DNA of 64,000 nt, from assembly GCF_010078385.1 (NCBI RefSeq), contig NZ_SIJC01000001.1, forward strand, positions 248,001-312,000, read 5' to 3'. The notes beneath the pieces were generated by a model. The model searched no databases and had not been told where the DNA came from. It saw only the letters and a list, made by a program, of their open reading frames with translations. Shown piece after piece: positions 28,302-38,423 of the stretch (its first letter is position 1; every line of letters begins with the position of its first letter). The translations under genes were made by a program, and so were the position numbers. The stretch is from Chengkuizengella sediminis. Lineage in GTDB: Bacteria; Bacillota; Bacilli; Paenibacillales; KCTC-33759.

Positions 28302-29834
28302 TTGTATGCAAAATTATTGAGTAGCTGTCTACATGGAATCGAAGGTAAAATTATAGAGGTTGAGGTTGATTTAAGTAATGGTTTGCCTGTTTTTCATATT
28401 GTAGGTCTCCCTGATTCTGCAGTTCGAGAATCAATAGAACGAGTAAGATCCGCCATTAAAAATTGTGGCTTTGAATTTCCACTCCAACGTATTACAGTTA
28501 ATTTAGCACCTGCAGATCTTAGAAAGGAAGGATCTTCTTTTGATTTAGCCATTGCTCTAGGTATTCTTGTGGCAAGTAAACAACTCCAACTAGAAAACTT
28601 ATCTCATACACTCATCATTGGAGAATTAGCTTTAGACGGCACATTAAGAGCTGTTCCTGGGGTCCTGCCAATGGTAGATTATGCTCAGAATCATGGACTT
28701 CACCAAATCATTTTACCTCAGGATAATGCAGCCGAAGCAACCTTAATTGAGCATTGTAAAGTTATTCCGATCTCCCACTTGAATGATTTAAATCAAAAAA
28801 AATATCCGATTTATGTACAACAGCACGAGATATCAGAGCAATTAAGATCCCCTATATCAGAAAATGAAGATTTCAAAGATGTAAAAGGACAAATTCATGC
28901 AAAAAGAGCTTTAATGATTTCTGCCTCTGGAATGCACAATATATTACTTATTGGTCCCCCGGGTTCTGGTAAAACCATGTTAATGAAAAGAATAACAAGC
29001 ATCTTACCTATATTGTCAAACGAAGAAGCACTTGAGGTAACAAAAATATATAGTGTAACAAATAAACTTAAAAGTAACCATGAACTTATAAAAAAACGTC
29101 CATTTCGATCTCCTCATCATACGATTTCCCAAGCTGGATTGATTGGCGGCGGGAGTATACCTAAACCAGGTGAAGTGAGTTTATCTCATAGAGGGGTGTT
29201 GTATTTAGATGAATTTCCTGAATTCCATCGTCATGTTCTTGAAGTTTTAAGACAACCTTTAGAGGAGAAGGAAATAACTATTAGCAGATCCAAAGCAGTA
29301 TATACATATCCTTCACAATTCATTTTCGCAGCAGCTATGAATCCCTGCCCCTGTGGATATTTAGGATCTGACTCCGAATCAAATCCTTGCACCTGCAGCA
29401 CTCATAAAATCAATCAATATCGCTCGAAAATTTCAGGACCGTTGTTGGACCGCATTGACCTTCATGTAGAGGTACTGCAAATGGATTATAGCACGATAAC
29501 GTCTAATGAAAAGCAGATGTCTTCTGCTGAAATGATAGAACGTGTAGAATCAGCACAAAAAATTCAACGTAAAAGATATCAACAAACAAATATCCATTTT
29601 AACGGAGAAGCATACGGCTCTTTAATTTATGAACACTGCAAACTGGATTCAAATGCTAAAGAGCTTTTACACGTTTCATTTGAAGCTCTTGGATTAAGTG
29701 CTCGTGCGTATGATCGAATTATAAAAACAGCTCGAACTATCGCAGATTTAGATGAACAAAAAAATATTAAATGCGAACATATTGCAGAAGCTATCCAATA
29801 TCGTACATTAGACCGAAGATTCAGTTCTATTTGA
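28302..29834 (+). CDS. comM: YifB/ComM family Mg-chelatase-like AAA+ ATPase
   Basis: About 510 residues. The N-terminal domain starts YAKLLSSCLHGIEGKIIEVE and contains VNLAPADLRKEGSSFDLAIA. The AAA+ core has Walker A GPPGSGKTML, then SPHHTIS and LYLDEFPEF (Walker B), and a CPCGYLG cysteine segment. ComM helicases promote branch migration during natural transformation in Gram-negative bacteria; the role in Bacillales is less clear. A TTG at 28302 is chosen to match the family start; an ATG at 28290 is in frame but sits on its own ribosome site. It is divergent from the zinc-ribbon gene. Confidence 0.92.
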   Translation: MYAKLLSSCLHGIEGKIIEVEVDLSNGLPVFHIVGLPDSAVRESIERVRSAIKNCGFEFPLQRITVNLAPADLRKEGSSFDLAIALGILVASKQLQLENLSHTLIIGELALDGTLRAVPGVLPMVDYAQNHGLHQIILPQDNAAEATLIEHCKVIPISHLNDLNQKKYPIYVQQHEISEQLRSPISENEDFKDVKGQIHAKRALMISASGMHNILLIGPPGSGKTMLMKRITSILPILSNEEALEVTKIYSVTNKLKSNHELIKKRPFRSPHHTISQAGLIGGGSIPKPGEVSLSHRGVLYLDEFPEFHRHVLEVLRQPLEEKEITISRSKAVYTYPSQFIFAAAMNPCPCGYLGSDSESNPCTCSTHKINQYRSKISGPLLDRIDLHVEVLQMDYSTITSNEKQMSSAEMIERVESAQKIQRKRYQQTNIHFNGEAYGSLIYEHCKLDSNAKELLHVSFEALGLSARAYDRIIKTARTIADLDEQKNIKCEHIAEAIQYRTLDRRFSSI

Positions 29835-29848
29835 TTCATGAAACCCAA

Positions 29849-30229
29849 TCAAAATGCATTTTTTATATGGTCAAGAGACAGCAATGTATCACCCTTCTTA
29901 TTTAGCAGTATGCAAATGGCATCAAATCTAATTTTTCCATTTAATTTATTGTTTGTCATAAGATATACCTGTGAAGCTGAACGAACTTTGTGCTGCTTTG
30001 TATAATTAATCGATTCTTGAGGAGTACCAAACTTCCCTGTATCTCTTCTAGTTCTGACTTCTAAGAATACAAGTATATCTTTTTCATAAGCGATAATATC
30101 TATCTCACCTATTTTGCATCTCCAATTTATTTCTTTGACATGATAGTTATTTGATTCTAAAAATTGAACAGAAAATTGTTCTCCTATTTGTCCTATTTTT
30201 ATTCTCTGATCCTTTATTTGTTTTTTCAT
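29849..30229 (-). CDS. yraN: YraN family (UPF0102) nuclease-like protein
   Basis: 126 residues. The family pattern IGQIGEQFSVQFLESNNYHV, WRCKIGEIDIIAYEKDILVFLEVRTR matches UPF0102, an endonuclease-fold family with the E-x-D...ExR core (E-I-D and E-V-R). Its biological role is not known. It overlaps the FlhB-like gene by 4 bases and is convergent with comM with only 14 bases between stops. Confidence 0.92.
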   Translation of the reverse strand: MKKQIKDQRIKIGQIGEQFSVQFLESNNYHVKEINWRCKIGEIDIIAYEKDILVFLEVRTRRDTGKFGTPQESINYTKQHKVRSASQVYLMTNNKLNGKIRFDAICILLNKKGDTLLSLDHIKNAF

Positions 30230-30522
30230 GGTTTAAATACTTCCAGCATTTTTGCTTTTTGATCCGCTTCGTAAACCATAGTTAAAACCTCAGCAACAAG
30301 CTGGTATAATTCTGCTGGGATTTCTTCATTTATTTCTAACTTTGATAAGACTTCTACAAGGGATGCATCCTCTTGAATGGGAACACCATAACTTTTCGCT
30401 TTTTCAATGATATTGTCTGCGATTATCCCTTTACCTTTTGCTTTTAATTCTGGTGCATCATTTTGCTCAGATGAATAACTTAGAGCTACAGCTTTTGTTA
30501 TTTTTCGATTGTTCTTATTCAT
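30226..30522 (-). CDS. ylqH: FlhB C-terminal-like protein (YlqH type)
   Basis: 98 residues, resembling only the C-terminal cytoplasmic domain of FlhB: KAVALSYSSEQNDAPELKAKGKG, GVPIQEDASLVEVLSKLEINEEIP and LYQLVAEVLTMVYEAD. The NPTH autocleavage motif of FlhB is absent, so it mimics the part after cleavage. The function of these stand-alone domains is unclear. It is tightly coupled with the FliK-like gene upstream, the same pair as ylqG-ylqH in B. subtilis. Confidence 0.88.
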   Translation of the reverse strand: MNKNNRKITKAVALSYSSEQNDAPELKAKGKGIIADNIIEKAKSYGVPIQEDASLVEVLSKLEINEEIPAELYQLVAEVLTMVYEADQKAKMLEVFKP

Positions 30523-32159
30523 ACTCGAACATCTACCCCCTTATATGAAGAAGATACATAATCATTTGGGCTATGTCTTACATTTAACTTTCCTTGCTTT
30601 TCTGGTATAGGGAGATGTTTTAAGGAAAGAAATCGAAAACCCAAGCCTTCTATTATTAGTTTCACAATACCCGTTTCAATTAACTCCTCTGTTTTAGAAT
30701 GATCATTATGAATTTGTATGCTCACCATGTTGCTAACAACTTGGATATCTATCAGCGTTTCACCTAATGTTTTCATATTTAAATCAAACCACAAACTACA
30801 ATTATTAACATCTATCTCACCTTTTTTATTGCGGCGACTCTGAATACTGATCGATGAAGTCTGATCTCCGCTATCATTATAAATCGGTATAAAAATAGTA
30901 AAGTGAGTTATAACATCTGTACGATTGGATGATAAAAATAGTTGCTGCCCAGTAATATGATTGAGTAGTTGTTGTGATTGTTCTTTAATATGGCTCGGAA
31001 GATCATCAACCGATAACAACTGTAACATTAAACTTTTGAGGTTTTGAAATTCCATGGAAGTTTCTAAATCTGATAGAGTTGCAATATTCATTATAGGTTG
31101 ATTCATTTTATTTGATGTAAATTCAAATGATTTAAACGAATTCACTAACTGCTTCTCATAGTCTAGACCTAAATTTTTAATAAATCGAGAAATCCAGTTT
31201 TCTTTCATCTGTCCATCTTGAGTCATTTGTGCAACTGGTCTGTTTGTCTGTTGTTCATTAGATAAATCTGTTGACTGTTGATGAGAAACAGGATTCTCAG
31301 AATCAATCCTTTGAACATTTTTTGTAAAACGAACGTGCTCATTGTCTAGAGTTGTTTTAATATTCATTTTAGATTGTGTATTCATCTCCACGGAAGTCTG
31401 AAATTGAAACATTAAGCTCTTCATCATGTGTAAATTATCTAATAACTTCAAAGATACGGTTTTGGATTCGTTAGATAATTTAGACAAGTTAGATTGATCA
31501 TGATGACTTGGATTGAATTTAGCAATTAAATCTGTTTGTGGCTGAGGTTCTTTCACTTGTTGTAAAGCTGATTTCACCCATTCAGTTACTGATTTATATA
31601 ATTGGTTTATCAGTTCATGTAGAGGTTTTCCTTGTTGTATTTGCCGGATTGCTTCCATTGTTGTTTCAGTTATGGGCAACCCTTTATTTAAAAGGAAAAT
31701 CCCGGACTGTAACGATTTTTGTATTAAATTACGATCTTTTGTAAGGGGAATGATAGATTGAAATTTTGTTAAATTTTCTTTTGTAAGAGGAATTTCTTCT
31801 TTATGTAAGGTTTGTATCAGCTCTCTATTGGACGGTGTGTTCTTAAGATTAAATACATTTAATAATTCTGGTACAGATTCTTTTGCAATAGGCAATACCG
31901 ATTGTTCAACAGGTTTCAATAGCAATAACCCATCAGAAGTTTTTGGTTGTACCTGTAACAACTTATGATCCCCTTGTGATAATGCAATTTCTAACTTGGC
32001 TTTTAATTGTACACCATTAATTTGAATTAATGCTTCTTGATTGTTCAATAGCTGAAGCACTAAACCTTTCACAATCTGCCCCTCTTTTAACTGAAGAGTT
32101 TTAGTATCTGATAACTTTAAATCACCTAATAAATTACGCATTAAAACATTAAAGTTCAT
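30519..32159 (-). CDS. ylqG: FliK-like large protein (YlqG type)
   Basis: 546 residues. The protein is glutamine-, serine- and leucine-rich with a variable middle. The C-terminal part (about residues 430-530) has the pattern of a hook-length control C-terminal domain (SIQSRRNKKGEIDVNNCSLW then LDMKTLGETLIDIQV-like sequence). The start at 32159 has GGGGAG six bases upstream. It overlaps the FlhB-like gene by 4 bases; the pairing of a FliK-like with a FlhB C-terminal-like protein suggests a joint but unknown role. Confidence 0.78.
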   Translation of the reverse strand: MNFNVLMRNLLGDLKLSDTKTLQLKEGQIVKGLVLQLLNNQEALIQINGVQLKAKLEIALSQGDHKLLQVQPKTSDGLLLLKPVEQSVLPIAKESVPELLNVFNLKNTPSNRELIQTLHKEEIPLTKENLTKFQSIIPLTKDRNLIQKSLQSGIFLLNKGLPITETTMEAIRQIQQGKPLHELINQLYKSVTEWVKSALQQVKEPQPQTDLIAKFNPSHHDQSNLSKLSNESKTVSLKLLDNLHMMKSLMFQFQTSVEMNTQSKMNIKTTLDNEHVRFTKNVQRIDSENPVSHQQSTDLSNEQQTNRPVAQMTQDGQMKENWISRFIKNLGLDYEKQLVNSFKSFEFTSNKMNQPIMNIATLSDLETSMEFQNLKSLMLQLLSVDDLPSHIKEQSQQLLNHITGQQLFLSSNRTDVITHFTIFIPIYNDSGDQTSSISIQSRRNKKGEIDVNNCSLWFDLNMKTLGETLIDIQVVSNMVSIQIHNDHSKTEELIETGIVKLIIEGLGFRFLSLKHLPIPEKQGKLNVRHSPNDYVSSSYKGVDVRV

Positions 32160-32204
32160 TATAATCTCCCCAATAATCATTAGTAAGTCTATACAATTTT
32201 TATC

Positions 32205-32256
32205 GGTAAAAAAGCCCTAAAATTGAAGTGAACCATTCACTTTTGACTTTAGGACT
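32205..32256 (-). terminator. Terminator after rnhB
   Basis: A long stem on the minus strand pairs AGTCCTAAAG with CTTTAGGGCT-type sequence (outer AG-CCTAAA/TTTAGG-CT, inner AAGTGAA-CCA-TTCACTT) and is followed by a run of six T. It lies about 65 bases beyond the rnhB stop. Confidence 0.75.
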
Positions 32257-32319
32257 CAACTATGTAACATAATTATGTTATCACTACGTGTACAAAAAGT
32301 TCTTACCTCTATAACTGCT

Positions 32320-32928
32320 TTAGAAAAGAGTTTGTTGTATGTTAATGATATTTTTAAGGAAAGTCCGTCTATGTATCGGACAAGGACCATAGTTTGTTAT
32401 ATGTTCTCTATGTAGCTTTGTTCCGTAACCTTTGTGCTTCGCAATATCATATTCTGGGTATTCCATATCCCACTGCAAACACATTCGGTCCCTAGTCACT
32501 TTAGCAACAATGGAGGCCGCTGCTATAGACTGACTTAATGAATCCCCCTTGATGAGTGATAATTGAGGTATGGAGGTACTAATTTTCTCGGCATCTATTA
32601 ATAAGAAATCAGGTTGGATATCTAATTTTTCAACGGCTTGTTTCATCGCTAAACGTGAAGCTTGTTTTATATTTATGTCGTCAACTGTACTTGCATCCAC
32701 CTTGCCTATGCTAATAGCCAATGATTTTTCCATGATTTTTTCATAACATACTTCTCTTTTTTTAGGACTTAGTTTTTTAGAGTCATTAATACCTTCAATT
32801 ATTAAATCTATAGGTAAAATAACAGCAGCAGCCACAACATCTCCTAATAAACACCCTCTACCAACCTCATCAATGCCTGCTATGTATTGTTTGTTCTGCT
32901 GCCAATAAGTTTTTTCATAGCTAATCAT
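32320..32928 (-). CDS. rnhB: Ribonuclease HII
   Basis: 202 residues. Catalytic acids are visible in [25 protein letters not shown] and the [10 protein letters not shown] segment. It cuts the RNA strand of RNA-DNA hybrids and removes ribonucleotides from DNA. It overlaps the rbgA stop by 8 bases, as part of the lepB-rbgA-rnhB unit. Confidence 0.96.
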   Translation of the reverse strand: MISYEKTYWQQNKQYIAGIDEVGRGCLLGDVVAAAVILPIDLIIEGINDSKKLSPKKREVCYEKIMEKSLAISIGKVDASTVDDINIKQASRLAMKQAVEKLDIQPDFLLIDAEKISTSIPQLSLIKGDSLSQSIAAASIVAKVTRDRMCLQWDMEYPEYDIAKHKGYGTKLHREHITNYGPCPIHRRTFLKNIINIQQTLF

Positions 32929-33796
32929 TCAAATTCTCCGGAGTCTCCAATGAAAATCTACCTAAGGTACCGGCTCTCATTTCCCTTATAATGATACTTG
33001 AAGTTTTTTCTAGATCAATGATTCCTCCACGTTTAATGCAGCCACGTTTTTGTCCGATTTCTTCCATAACAGTCACAATTTCGTTCGGATCATTTAAATC
33101 TTCAGGAATATATTCAACATCATATCTTTCCTTTAGTCGTTCAGGATAATTTTCAAGAAAATGTCTAATAACATAAAATGCTACATCATCCAGATGTAAT
33201 AAAGTTTCCTTAATCGCGCCCGTTGCTGCTAATCGCATCCCTACATTTTGATCTTCAAATTTTGGCCATAAAATACCAGGTGTATCTAACAACTCCATTT
33301 CTGAGCCAATTTTGATCCACTGCTGCGCTTTAGTAACGCCTGGTTTATCTCCTGTTTCCGCTATTTTTTTCCCTGCTAAACGATTAATCAATGTTGATTT
33401 ACCTACATTAGGAATTCCGACAATCAATGATCGGATAGCACGAGGTTTAATACCCTTTCTCAATTGGGCATCAATTTTGTGTTTTATCAATTGTTTTGAT
33501 CGAGGTAATATTTCTTGTACTTGTGTACCAGAAATTGAATCGATCGGTAAAGCGTCTAAATTTTGATTTTTGAAATATTTTACCCATTCAGTAGTAACAG
33601 AAGGATCTGCTAAATCTGCTTTGTTTAAAAGCACAATCCGAGGTTTATCCTTTAATATTTCATCAATCATTGGATTTCGACTGGATAGAGGAACTCGAGC
33701 ATCTAATAATTCAATCACGACATCAAGCAGTTTTAATTTACCTTCGATCTGTCTTCGAGCTCTAGTCATATGTCCAGGAAACCATTGAATTGTCAT
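32921..33796 (-). CDS. rbgA: Ribosome biogenesis GTPase RbgA (YlqF)
   Basis: 291 residues. A circularly permuted GTPase: G4 LLNKADLAD (about residue 58) precedes G1 [14 protein letters not shown] (about residue 125) and G3 DTPG. The start [16 protein letters not shown] is a family signature. RbgA acts late in 50S assembly. It overlaps lepB by 4 bases and rnhB by 8. Confidence 0.97.
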   Translation of the reverse strand: MTIQWFPGHMTRARRQIEGKLKLLDVVIELLDARVPLSSRNPMIDEILKDKPRIVLLNKADLADPSVTTEWVKYFKNQNLDALPIDSISGTQVQEILPRSKQLIKHKIDAQLRKGIKPRAIRSLIVGIPNVGKSTLINRLAGKKIAETGDKPGVTKAQQWIKIGSEMELLDTPGILWPKFEDQNVGMRLAATGAIKETLLHLDDVAFYVIRHFLENYPERLKERYDVEYIPEDLNDPNEIVTVMEEIGQKRGCIKRGGIIDLEKTSSIIIREMRAGTLGRFSLETPENLND

Positions 33797-34398
33797 TGCA
33801 ATTCACCAACCTCATGTGATACGATTCCTAGATCCTGTAAAGGCCAAATCACTAAGTCTGCTCGACCAATAACTTGCTCATAAGAAACAAACCCAATCCT
33901 TCGACTATCTTGACTATTAGGACGGTTATCCCCCATCACAAAAACTGTGCCTTCTGGAACGATAGCTTCAGGGAAATCCAAATTATTATAGCTTCCACCA
34001 TTTTGTTTGGCTTTTTCTATCTCTTCTTTAATATAGGGCTCATCTAATCGTTCTCCATTAACAAATACTTCATCACCTTTAACTTCCACCGTTTCTCCTG
34101 GTAATGCAATGACCCTTTTAATAAAATCTTGTTCTTGATTTGCTTTAAAGATGACCACTTCACCACGTTCTGGCTCACGAATAGTGTAAAGGATCTTATT
34201 AACGATTAACTTATCACTATTAAAAAAACTAGGCTCCATTGATTGTCCTGACACTACGGTTGGAGTAAATAAAAAAGATCGAATGATGACAACCAATGCC
34301 ACTGCGATTAATATTGATTTAATCCATTCCCAAGATGTATTCATAAAGGAACTCATTTGTTTTGTTTCTTCATTATCTATTTTTTCATCCATATCCAT
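33793..34398 (-). CDS. lepB: Type I signal peptidase
   Basis: 201 residues. One N-terminal membrane helix (about residues 23-43), the catalytic serine in SGQSMEPSF, the catalytic lysine in [11 protein letters not shown], and [14 protein letters not shown] are standard for Bacillales signal peptidases (Sip type). It removes Sec signal peptides on the outer membrane face. A second in-frame ATG two codons in is equally possible. It starts the lepB-rbgA-rnhB unit. Confidence 0.95.
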   Translation of the reverse strand: MDMDEKIDNEETKQMSSFMNTSWEWIKSILIAVALVVIIRSFLFTPTVVSGQSMEPSFFNSDKLIVNKILYTIREPERGEVVIFKANQEQDFIKRVIALPGETVEVKGDEVFVNGERLDEPYIKEEIEKAKQNGGSYNNLDFPEAIVPEGTVFVMGDNRPNSQDSRRIGFVSYEQVIGRADLVIWPLQDLGIVSHEVGELQ

Positions 34399-34530
34399 TG
34401 ACCTTTCTAATTTTGGGAATATATTGAATAACCCTAATAAAAATGATATAACAATGATAACAGGGCTGTAAAATTGACCTTTGAACTAGCTAAACAACCA
34501 GCCAAGGAAAGTCATATTTTCCTATCTGAT

Positions 34531-34560
34531 AAAAAAAGGGACTTGTTTTAGCAAGCCCCC
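34531..34560 (-). terminator. Terminator after rplS
   Basis: On the minus strand GGGGGCTTGC-TAAAA-CAAGTCCC runs into seven T. It is eight bases past the rplS stop and separates rplS from lepB. Confidence 0.88.
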
Positions 34561-34567
34561 TTCTTTT

Positions 34568-34912
34568 TTATCTTCTGATCTCTTTAATTCTTGCTGCTTT
34601 ACCGCGAAGAGCACGTAAGTAATACAACTTAGCACGACGAACTTTACCACGGCGAACAACATCAATTTTATCAATTTTAGGTGAATTTATAGGGAATGTT
34701 CTTTCAACTCCAACGCCGTAAGAAATTTTTCTTACTGTAAACGTTTCGCTAATTCCGCCACCACGTCTTTTGATAACTACACCTTCAAAAACCTGAATAC
34801 GTTCACGAGATCCCTCGATTACTTTAACGTGTACTTTTAAAGTATCACCAGGACGAAAGCTTGGTAGATCTTGACGTAATTGATCTTGTGTAATTTCTCT
34901 AACAATATTCAT
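34568..34912 (-). CDS. rplS: 50S ribosomal protein L19
   Basis: 114 residues, standard L19 with [20 protein letters not shown] and [18 protein letters not shown]. It sits at the 30S-50S interface. It has its own promoter (35020-35048) and terminator as well as lying downstream of trmD, which allows higher expression than the enzymes upstream. Confidence 0.98.
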   Translation of the reverse strand: MNIVREITQDQLRQDLPSFRPGDTLKVHVKVIEGSRERIQVFEGVVIKRRGGGISETFTVRKISYGVGVERTFPINSPKIDKIDVVRRGKVRRAKLYYLRALRGKAARIKEIRR

Positions 34913-35012
34913 GAGTTAATTCCTCCTTCCGAACAGATGTTCATACCGTCTATAATATAGAAATCAGTTCTATATGTTCTACGAGCAGAGGACCACCTTA
35001 GTCAATCACAAC
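34913..35012 (-). promoter_or_regulatory. Leader of rplS, possible L19 leader RNA
   Basis: The transcript leader from the 35020 promoter to the rplS start contains a perfect stem ATATAGAA-CTGAT-TTCTATAT and the sequence AACATCTGTTCGGAAGGAGG just before the start. An autoregulatory L19 leader is known upstream of rplS in Firmicutes; assignment here is by position and general look, not by covariance search. Confidence 0.4.
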
Positions 35013-35019
35013 AGATAGT

Positions 35020-35048
35020 ATTTTACCATATCATACTTGAAAACTCAA
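35020..35048 (-). promoter_or_regulatory. Sigma-A type promoter for rplS
   Basis: On the minus strand TTGAGT (35043-35048) and TAAAAT (35020-35025) are separated by exactly 17 bases. It lies just beyond the trmD stop and about 110 bases upstream of rplS. Confidence 0.65.
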
Positions 35049-35056
35049 TGTAAATT

Positions 35057-35800
35057 TTATTCTTCTGAACTTTGAAATTTAAGTTCATTTATGTATTTTA
35101 ATTGTTCCTTACTTAAGTTCAATTTTTCAAGAAGTTCTGGCCTGCGCTCCAAAGTTCTTCGTAGAGATTCTTTTTGTCTCCACTCATCAATATTTTTATG
35201 ATGACCTGATAATAGCACATCAGGAACATCAAGTCCTCGAAATGATGCCGGTCTTGTATATTGTGGGTATTCTAACAGCCCTGAACTAAAGGAATCACTA
35301 CCAGCAGAGGCTTCATTCCCTAACACACCAGGCAGTAAGCGAACAACGCTATCAATGACAACCATTGCTGGGATTTCTCCCCCTGTTAAAATATAATCGC
35401 CAACAGATATCTCATCTGTAACTAAATGTTCTCTTATTCTTTCGTCATAACCTTCATAGTGACCACAGATAAAAACAAGATGTTCCGCTTTAGAAAGAAC
35501 CTCTGCTTTTGATTGATCGAACTTTTCTCCTTGCGGACACATTAAAACAATTTTAGAAGTGGTTTCACCTTCATTTATCAGGTTTTCTACAGCAGAAAAT
35601 ATGGGCTCTGGTTTTAATACCATTCCTGCCCCACCACCATATGGATAATCATCTACTGTGTTATGTTTATTATTTGCAAATTCACGAAAATTAATAGTAT
35701 TTAAGGAGACAAGTCCCTTTTCGTTTGCTTTACCAAGTATGCTTTCATTAAAAACACCGTTAAACATGTGCGGAAATAAGGTTAAAACATCGATTTTCAT
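35057..35800 (-). CDS. trmD: tRNA (guanine-N1-)-methyltransferase TrmD
   Basis: 247 residues. The SPOUT-fold knot region shows [32 protein letters not shown] in consecutive pieces (HYEGYDER then [11 protein letters not shown]). TrmD makes m1G37 in tRNA, preventing frameshifts. It follows rimM with two bases between them. Confidence 0.98.
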   Translation of the reverse strand: MKIDVLTLFPHMFNGVFNESILGKANEKGLVSLNTINFREFANNKHNTVDDYPYGGGAGMVLKPEPIFSAVENLINEGETTSKIVLMCPQGEKFDQSKAEVLSKAEHLVFICGHYEGYDERIREHLVTDEISVGDYILTGGEIPAMVVIDSVVRLLPGVLGNEASAGSDSFSSGLLEYPQYTRPASFRGLDVPDVLLSGHHKNIDEWRQKESLRRTLERRPELLEKLNLSKEQLKYINELKFQSSEE

Positions 35801-35802
35801 GA

Positions 35803-36333
35803 TTATAACATTCCTTCCATCAATCGAATCATAACCATTTTCTCTTTCACATCCACACGTAATAAAACATCATCTATGATTGGGACTAACAAATCATTTC
35901 CTTTTTTTCGTTTGACTACCCACACATCATTCGCACCAGGTGTTAATATGTCTATAATTTCACCAAGCTCCTCGTTTTCATCAGAGAATACCTTACATCC
36001 GATAATTTCATGAAAATAATATTCTTCATCTGGAAGCTCTACCAATTGATCTTCAGAAACATATAATATAAGGTTTTTCAGTTTTTCAACCTCATTGATA
36101 TGATTAAAATCATTAAACTTCACAATAAACACTTCTTTATGAGGTCTTGCGTTTTCAACAATTAAGGCTTGGTATTTATTTTCATTTTCAAGTAAGACAT
36201 ATAACTTGCTTCCTTTTTTAAATCGAACTTCAGGAAAATCAGACTTTGAAATTATCTTGAGATCCCCGCGTAAACCGTGAGTATTTACGATTTTACCTAC
36301 TCTGTAGTATTTTTTATTTTCCTCCAATATCAT
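35803..36333 (-). CDS. rimM: 16S rRNA processing protein RimM
   Basis: 176 residues with the N-terminal RimM domain ([18 protein letters not shown]) and a C-terminal PRC-barrel ([11 protein letters not shown] then [10 protein letters not shown] and [10 protein letters not shown]). It aids 30S head maturation. A hairpin terminator candidate sits between khpA and rimM, so rimM-trmD may partly rely on read-through or on a promoter in the 100-bp gap. Confidence 0.96.
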   Translation of the reverse strand: MILEENKKYYRVGKIVNTHGLRGDLKIISKSDFPEVRFKKGSKLYVLLENENKYQALIVENARPHKEVFIVKFNDFNHINEVEKLKNLILYVSEDQLVELPDEEYYFHEIIGCKVFSDENEELGEIIDILTPGANDVWVVKRKKGNDLLVPIIDDVLLRVDVKEKMVMIRLMEGML

Positions 36334-36401
36334 TCACTCCTAACATCCACAAAAACTCTTCATTAATATACCCATAATTAAGGGAGTAAATATGTCTATA
36401 T

Positions 36402-36436
36402 ACAAAAAGGTTAGGAAATATAATCCCCTAACCTTA
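36402..36436 (-). terminator. Hairpin overlapping the khpA stop
   Basis: AAGGTTAGG pairs perfectly with CCTAACCTT, with an 11-base loop and a T-rich tail TTTTTG on the minus strand. It begins inside the khpA stop codon and would act as a full or partial terminator before rimM. Confidence 0.65.
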
Positions 36437-36664
36437 TTGTATAATATCAATGTATACTCGCTTTTTATCTTTTACAGCTGCAGATGATACAACTGTACGA
36501 AGCGCTTTTGCGATCCGACCTTGTTTACCGATTACTTTACCCATATCATCGCTATGGACAGACAATTGATAAACTGTTTCACGATCTTTTTGTACTTCAT
36601 TCACATGAACATCTTCTGGATGGTCTACTAGTGCCTTTACGATCGTTAAAATTAACTCTTTCAT
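36434..36664 (-). CDS. khpA: KH-domain RNA-binding protein KhpA (YlqC)
   Basis: 76 residues from the ATG at 36664, which follows GGAGGGGG. A single KH domain with the GKQGR form of the GxxG loop (MGKVIGKQGRIAKALR). KhpA pairs with KhpB/Jag in other Firmicutes and binds RNA. It lies between rpsP and rimM as usual. A longer in-frame reading extending into rpsP is rejected. Confidence 0.95.
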   Translation of the reverse strand: MKELILTIVKALVDHPEDVHVNEVQKDRETVYQLSVHSDDMGKVIGKQGRIAKALRTVVSSAAVKDKKRVYIDIIQ

Positions 36665-36689
36665 AAAAAGCCCCCTCCGTATGAAGACA

Positions 36690-36962
36690 TTATTTTTGAA
36701 GCTTTTGCTCATGAAAAGTTTTCATGATCCCTGCTTTACTGAATAAATTACGTACAGTATCAGAAGGTTTTGCACCTGTACCAAGCCATTGAAGTGCTTT
36801 CTCTTCATTGATACTTACAGTTGCAGGCTCAGTTAAAGGGTTATATGTTCCAATTTCCTCGATGAAACGTCCATCACGAGGAGAACGTGAATCAGATACT
36901 ACTACACGATAAAACGGTGCTTTGTGTGCACCAATACGTTTTAAACGGATACGAGTTGCCAT
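36690..36962 (-). CDS. rpsP: 30S ribosomal protein S16
   Basis: 90 residues with the S16 start [20 protein letters not shown] and the [11 protein letters not shown] segment. It follows ffh and precedes khpA, the conserved order. An AGGAGGTG ribosome site is upstream. Confidence 0.98.
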   Translation of the reverse strand: MATRIRLKRIGAHKAPFYRVVVSDSRSPRDGRFIEEIGTYNPLTEPATVSINEEKALQWLGTGAKPSDTVRNLFSKAGIMKTFHEQKLQK

Positions 36963-37032
36963 TATATTTTCACCTCCTTAAAAAAAAAACTACAATGTTC
37001 ATAGGATAAACCCTTTAAATAAAAAACTACTC

Positions 37033-38400
37033 TTAACCAAATGGGAATTTAAATCCCTTTCCTAAATTCGGTTTCTTTCCTTTTTTACCTGGTCCACCCA
37101 TCATAGAAGAAAACTGCTTCATCATTTTTTTCATATCTTCAAACTGTTTTAGTAACCTGTTTACATCTTTTACTGAGGTTCCACTACCTAATGCGATACG
37201 TTTACGACGACTTGCATTTAAGATCTCTGGTTTTCTCTTTTCCTCTGTGGTCATAGATTTGACTATTGCTTCTACACGTCCTAGCTGTTTTTCATCTACA
37301 TTTAGATTTTTCATGTTTTTCATTTTGCCCATTCCAGGCATCATATCCATAATTTGATCTAGCGGCCCCATATTTCTGACCTGCTCCATTTGCTCCAGAA
37401 AATCCTCAAATGTAAATTCAGCCTTGCGCATCTTACGTTCCATTTCTTTGGCTTTTTCTTCATCGATATTCGTTTGTGCTTTTTCAATTAAGCTAAGCAT
37501 ATCCCCCATACCAAGTATTCGAGAAGCCATACGATCAGGATAAAAAGGTTCTAGTGCATCGATTTTTTCACCCATTGCCGCAAATTTAATCGGTTTACCT
37601 GTCACCGCTTTTACAGAAAGCGCAGCACCACCACGAGTATCACCGTCTAACTTCGTTAAAACAACGCCACTTAATTCAAGTTGTTCATTAAAGCTCTCTG
37701 CTACATTAACAGCATCCTGACCTGTCATGGAATCAACAACAAGCAGTACTTCATCAGGTTGAACCGTTTCTTTAATTTCCTTAAGCTCATTCATTAAGTC
37801 TTCATCGATATGTAATCGTCCGGCTGTATCAATGATGACATAATCATTATGATTTTCTTTCGCTTGCTGTAAACCTTGTTTGGCGATATCCACTGGATTC
37901 GCTTTATCACCTAGTGAAAATACAGGTGCATCAATTTGTTCTCCTAGAATTTGGAGCTGTTTGATCGCTGCAGGTCTATAAATATCTGCTGCAACTAAGA
38001 GTGGTTTATGGTTTTGTTTTTGTAAGTATTTTGCTAATTTTCCGGTTGTGGTTGTTTTACCTGCCCCTTGCAAACCTGCCATCATGATGACCGTTGGAGG
38101 TTTATTAGATTTATTTAATTTACTTTGTGTTTCCCCCATCAAGGCCGTTAATTCTTTATTAACAATATCGATGATAACCATACCTGGCGTAAAACTTTTC
38201 ATTACTTCTAACCCAGTTGCTTTTTCTTTCACCTTGTTGATGAAATCCTTCACAACTTTGAAGTTTACATCTGCCTCAAGAAGTGCCAATCTGACTTCTC
38301 TCATAGCTTCCTTAACATCATTTTCGGAAACCTTTCCTTTTCCTTTAAGCTTTCCAAAAACATTCTGCAATCTACTTGATAACCCTTCAAAAGCAGCCAT
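37033..38400 (-). CDS. ffh: Signal recognition particle protein Ffh
   Basis: 455 residues. N domain, then the G domain with G1 MAGLQGAGKTTTTGKLA, DTAGR and TKLDGD, then the methionine-rich M domain (MMPGMGKMKNMKNL...MMKQFSSMMGG) that binds signal sequences and 4.5S RNA. It works with FtsY. Its gene is preceded by ylxM, but ftsY has been separated from the pair by an accessory insert. Confidence 0.98.
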   Translation of the reverse strand: MAAFEGLSSRLQNVFGKLKGKGKVSENDVKEAMREVRLALLEADVNFKVVKDFINKVKEKATGLEVMKSFTPGMVIIDIVNKELTALMGETQSKLNKSNKPPTVIMMAGLQGAGKTTTTGKLAKYLQKQNHKPLLVAADIYRPAAIKQLQILGEQIDAPVFSLGDKANPVDIAKQGLQQAKENHNDYVIIDTAGRLHIDEDLMNELKEIKETVQPDEVLLVVDSMTGQDAVNVAESFNEQLELSGVVLTKLDGDTRGGAALSVKAVTGKPIKFAAMGEKIDALEPFYPDRMASRILGMGDMLSLIEKAQTNIDEEKAKEMERKMRKAEFTFEDFLEQMEQVRNMGPLDQIMDMMPGMGKMKNMKNLNVDEKQLGRVEAIVKSMTTEEKRKPEILNASRRKRIALGSGTSVKDVNRLLKQFEDMKKMMKQFSSMMGGPGKKGKKPNLGKGFKFPFG

Positions 38401-38423
38401 CCACCTTCACCCCCCAATCCTTC

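Noticed and set aside
29627-29848. Minus-strand frame at the comM 3' end that could extend the yraN unit
   Set aside because: It lies entirely over conserved ComM sequence and follows yraN without a ribosome site.
36665-36712. Longer N-terminus for KhpA
   Set aside because: It would run into rpsP; the ATG at 36664 has a strong GGAGGGGG site and matches family length.
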